This document shows, piece after piece, positions 6,000 through 6,511 of a DNA stretch of 6,511 bases. The DNA lies in contig JALQWJ010000084.1 of NCBI GenBank assembly GCA_023258775.1, positions 1 through 6,511 on the forward strand, written 5' to 3'. Within the stretch, counting starts at the first letter, position 1, and each line of letters starts with the position of its first letter. A program made the position numbers and the translations under genes. The notes beneath the pieces were generated by a model, which saw nothing but the letters and a program-made list of their open reading frames with translations, was not told where the DNA came from and did not search any database. The stretch is from Burkholderiaceae bacterium. GTDB lineage: Bacteria; Pseudomonadota; Gammaproteobacteria; Burkholderiales; Burkholderiaceae_E.

Positions 6000-6511
6000 A
6001 TGAATAAGCTCTATCCCGACGCCAAAGCAGCGCTTGAAGATATCGCGCAGCACGGGCAAATGATTGCGGTTGGAGGGTTTGGCCTTTGCGGCATTCCGGA
6101 GGCACTTATCGCGGCCATTCGAGATCTCGGTGTTCGCGAACTGACGGCGATTTCGAATAATGCTGGGGTCGATGGATTCGGCCTGGGACAATTGCTCGCC
6201 ACGCGACAAATCCGAAAGATGATTGCGAGCTACGTAGGGGAAAATAAGGAGTTTGAGCGGCAATACCTTGCCGGGGAGCTCGAACTCGAATTCACGCCTC
6301 AGGGTACTTTGGCCGAAAAGCTGCGCGCAGGTGGTGCCGGGATTCCTGGTTTTTATACGCGTACAGGCGTAGGCACGCTAGTTGCCGAGGGCAAAGAAAT
6401 CAAACAGTTTGACGGGCAGGACTATGTGCTCGAGCGATCGCTCGTGCCTGATCTCGCATTGGTCAAGGCTCACACGGCCGATCGTGCCGGAAATCTAATC
6501 TTTCGGCGAAC
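6000..6511 (+). CDS. scoA: 3-oxoacid CoA-transferase subunit A, 3' end outside window
   Basis: The frame starts at ATG 6000 and is open to the window edge, giving 170 of the roughly 230-240 residues usual for the family. It carries the family I CoA-transferase signature, [12 protein letters not shown], at residues 22-33. This is followed by the conserved [15 protein letters not shown] (52-66), [13 protein letters not shown] (78-90), [20 protein letters not shown] (100-119) and TGVGT (122-126). The enzyme moves CoA between succinyl-CoA and 3-oxoacids such as acetoacetate, acting as a complex of A and B subunits in the cytoplasm. The catalytic Glu is on subunit B, whose gene is expected directly downstream. 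Related names are AtoD and, in Xanthomonas, LpsI; the exact substrate cannot be decided from the A subunit alone. The 87-base gap and the ribosome binding site suggest it may have its own promoter rather than depend on the upstream genes. Confidence 0.95.
   Translation, partial: MNKLYPDAKAALEDIAQHGQMIAVGGFGLCGIPEALIAAIRDLGVRELTAISNNAGVDGFGLGQLLATRQIRKMIASYVGENKEFERQYLAGELELEFTPQGTLAEKLRAGGAGIPGFYTRTGVGTLVAEGKEIKQFDGQDYVLERSLVPDLALVKAHTADRAGNLIFRR

Noticed and set aside
5952..6263. Minus-strand open frame of 103 codons
   Set aside because: It is almost entirely antisense to the 5' part of the CoA-transferase gene, whose family motifs are clear on the + strand.

Overview
The window looks like a chromosomal segment of a proteobacterium of moderate GC content, most likely a gammaproteobacterium. 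The best clue is the last gene, a 3-oxoacid CoA-transferase subunit A that resembles the versions I remember from Xanthomonas and relatives. This placement is an inference from remembered sequences, not from a search. I see no tRNA, rRNA, CRISPR array, insertion sequence or phage gene. All three supported genes are on the + strand.

Positions 1-5268 are the 3' part of one giant gene whose start lies upstream of the window. At least 1755 residues are visible. They are almost entirely predicted alpha-helical coiled coil, rich in Gln, Leu, Glu, Ser, Ala and Arg, with no cysteine, few prolines, five tryptophans and no membrane segment. The protein is a patchwork of internal repeats. An N-terminal array uses a unit of about 52 residues (positions 91-1938) and is interrupted twice by a second block. 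A two-copy unit lies at 2170-2517. A Gln-rich rod covers about 3100-3960. A C-terminal repeat family recurs at 2890-5088. The visible part has no recognisable enzymatic domain, so its function cannot be read from this window.

Positions 5269-5342 are a short spacer with no terminator that I can see. Then comes an unrecognised soluble protein of 189 residues (5343-5912) with two similar-looking beta/alpha halves joined by a polar linker. A spacer of 87 bases with a possible weak promoter and a good ribosome binding site precedes the CoA-transferase gene (6000 to the window end), which is cut off by the window.

How the genes work together is uncertain. The CoA transferase belongs to short-chain acyl/ketone-body metabolism. 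From memory, its Xanthomonas homologues (called lpsI/lpsJ) sit beside lipopolysaccharide and nucleotide-sugar genes. If this locus is similar, the giant coiled-coil protein could be the tail of a surface-polysaccharide protein, comparable in principle to WbdD, whose coiled coil sets O-antigen length. That is a hypothesis to be tested from the upstream sequence.
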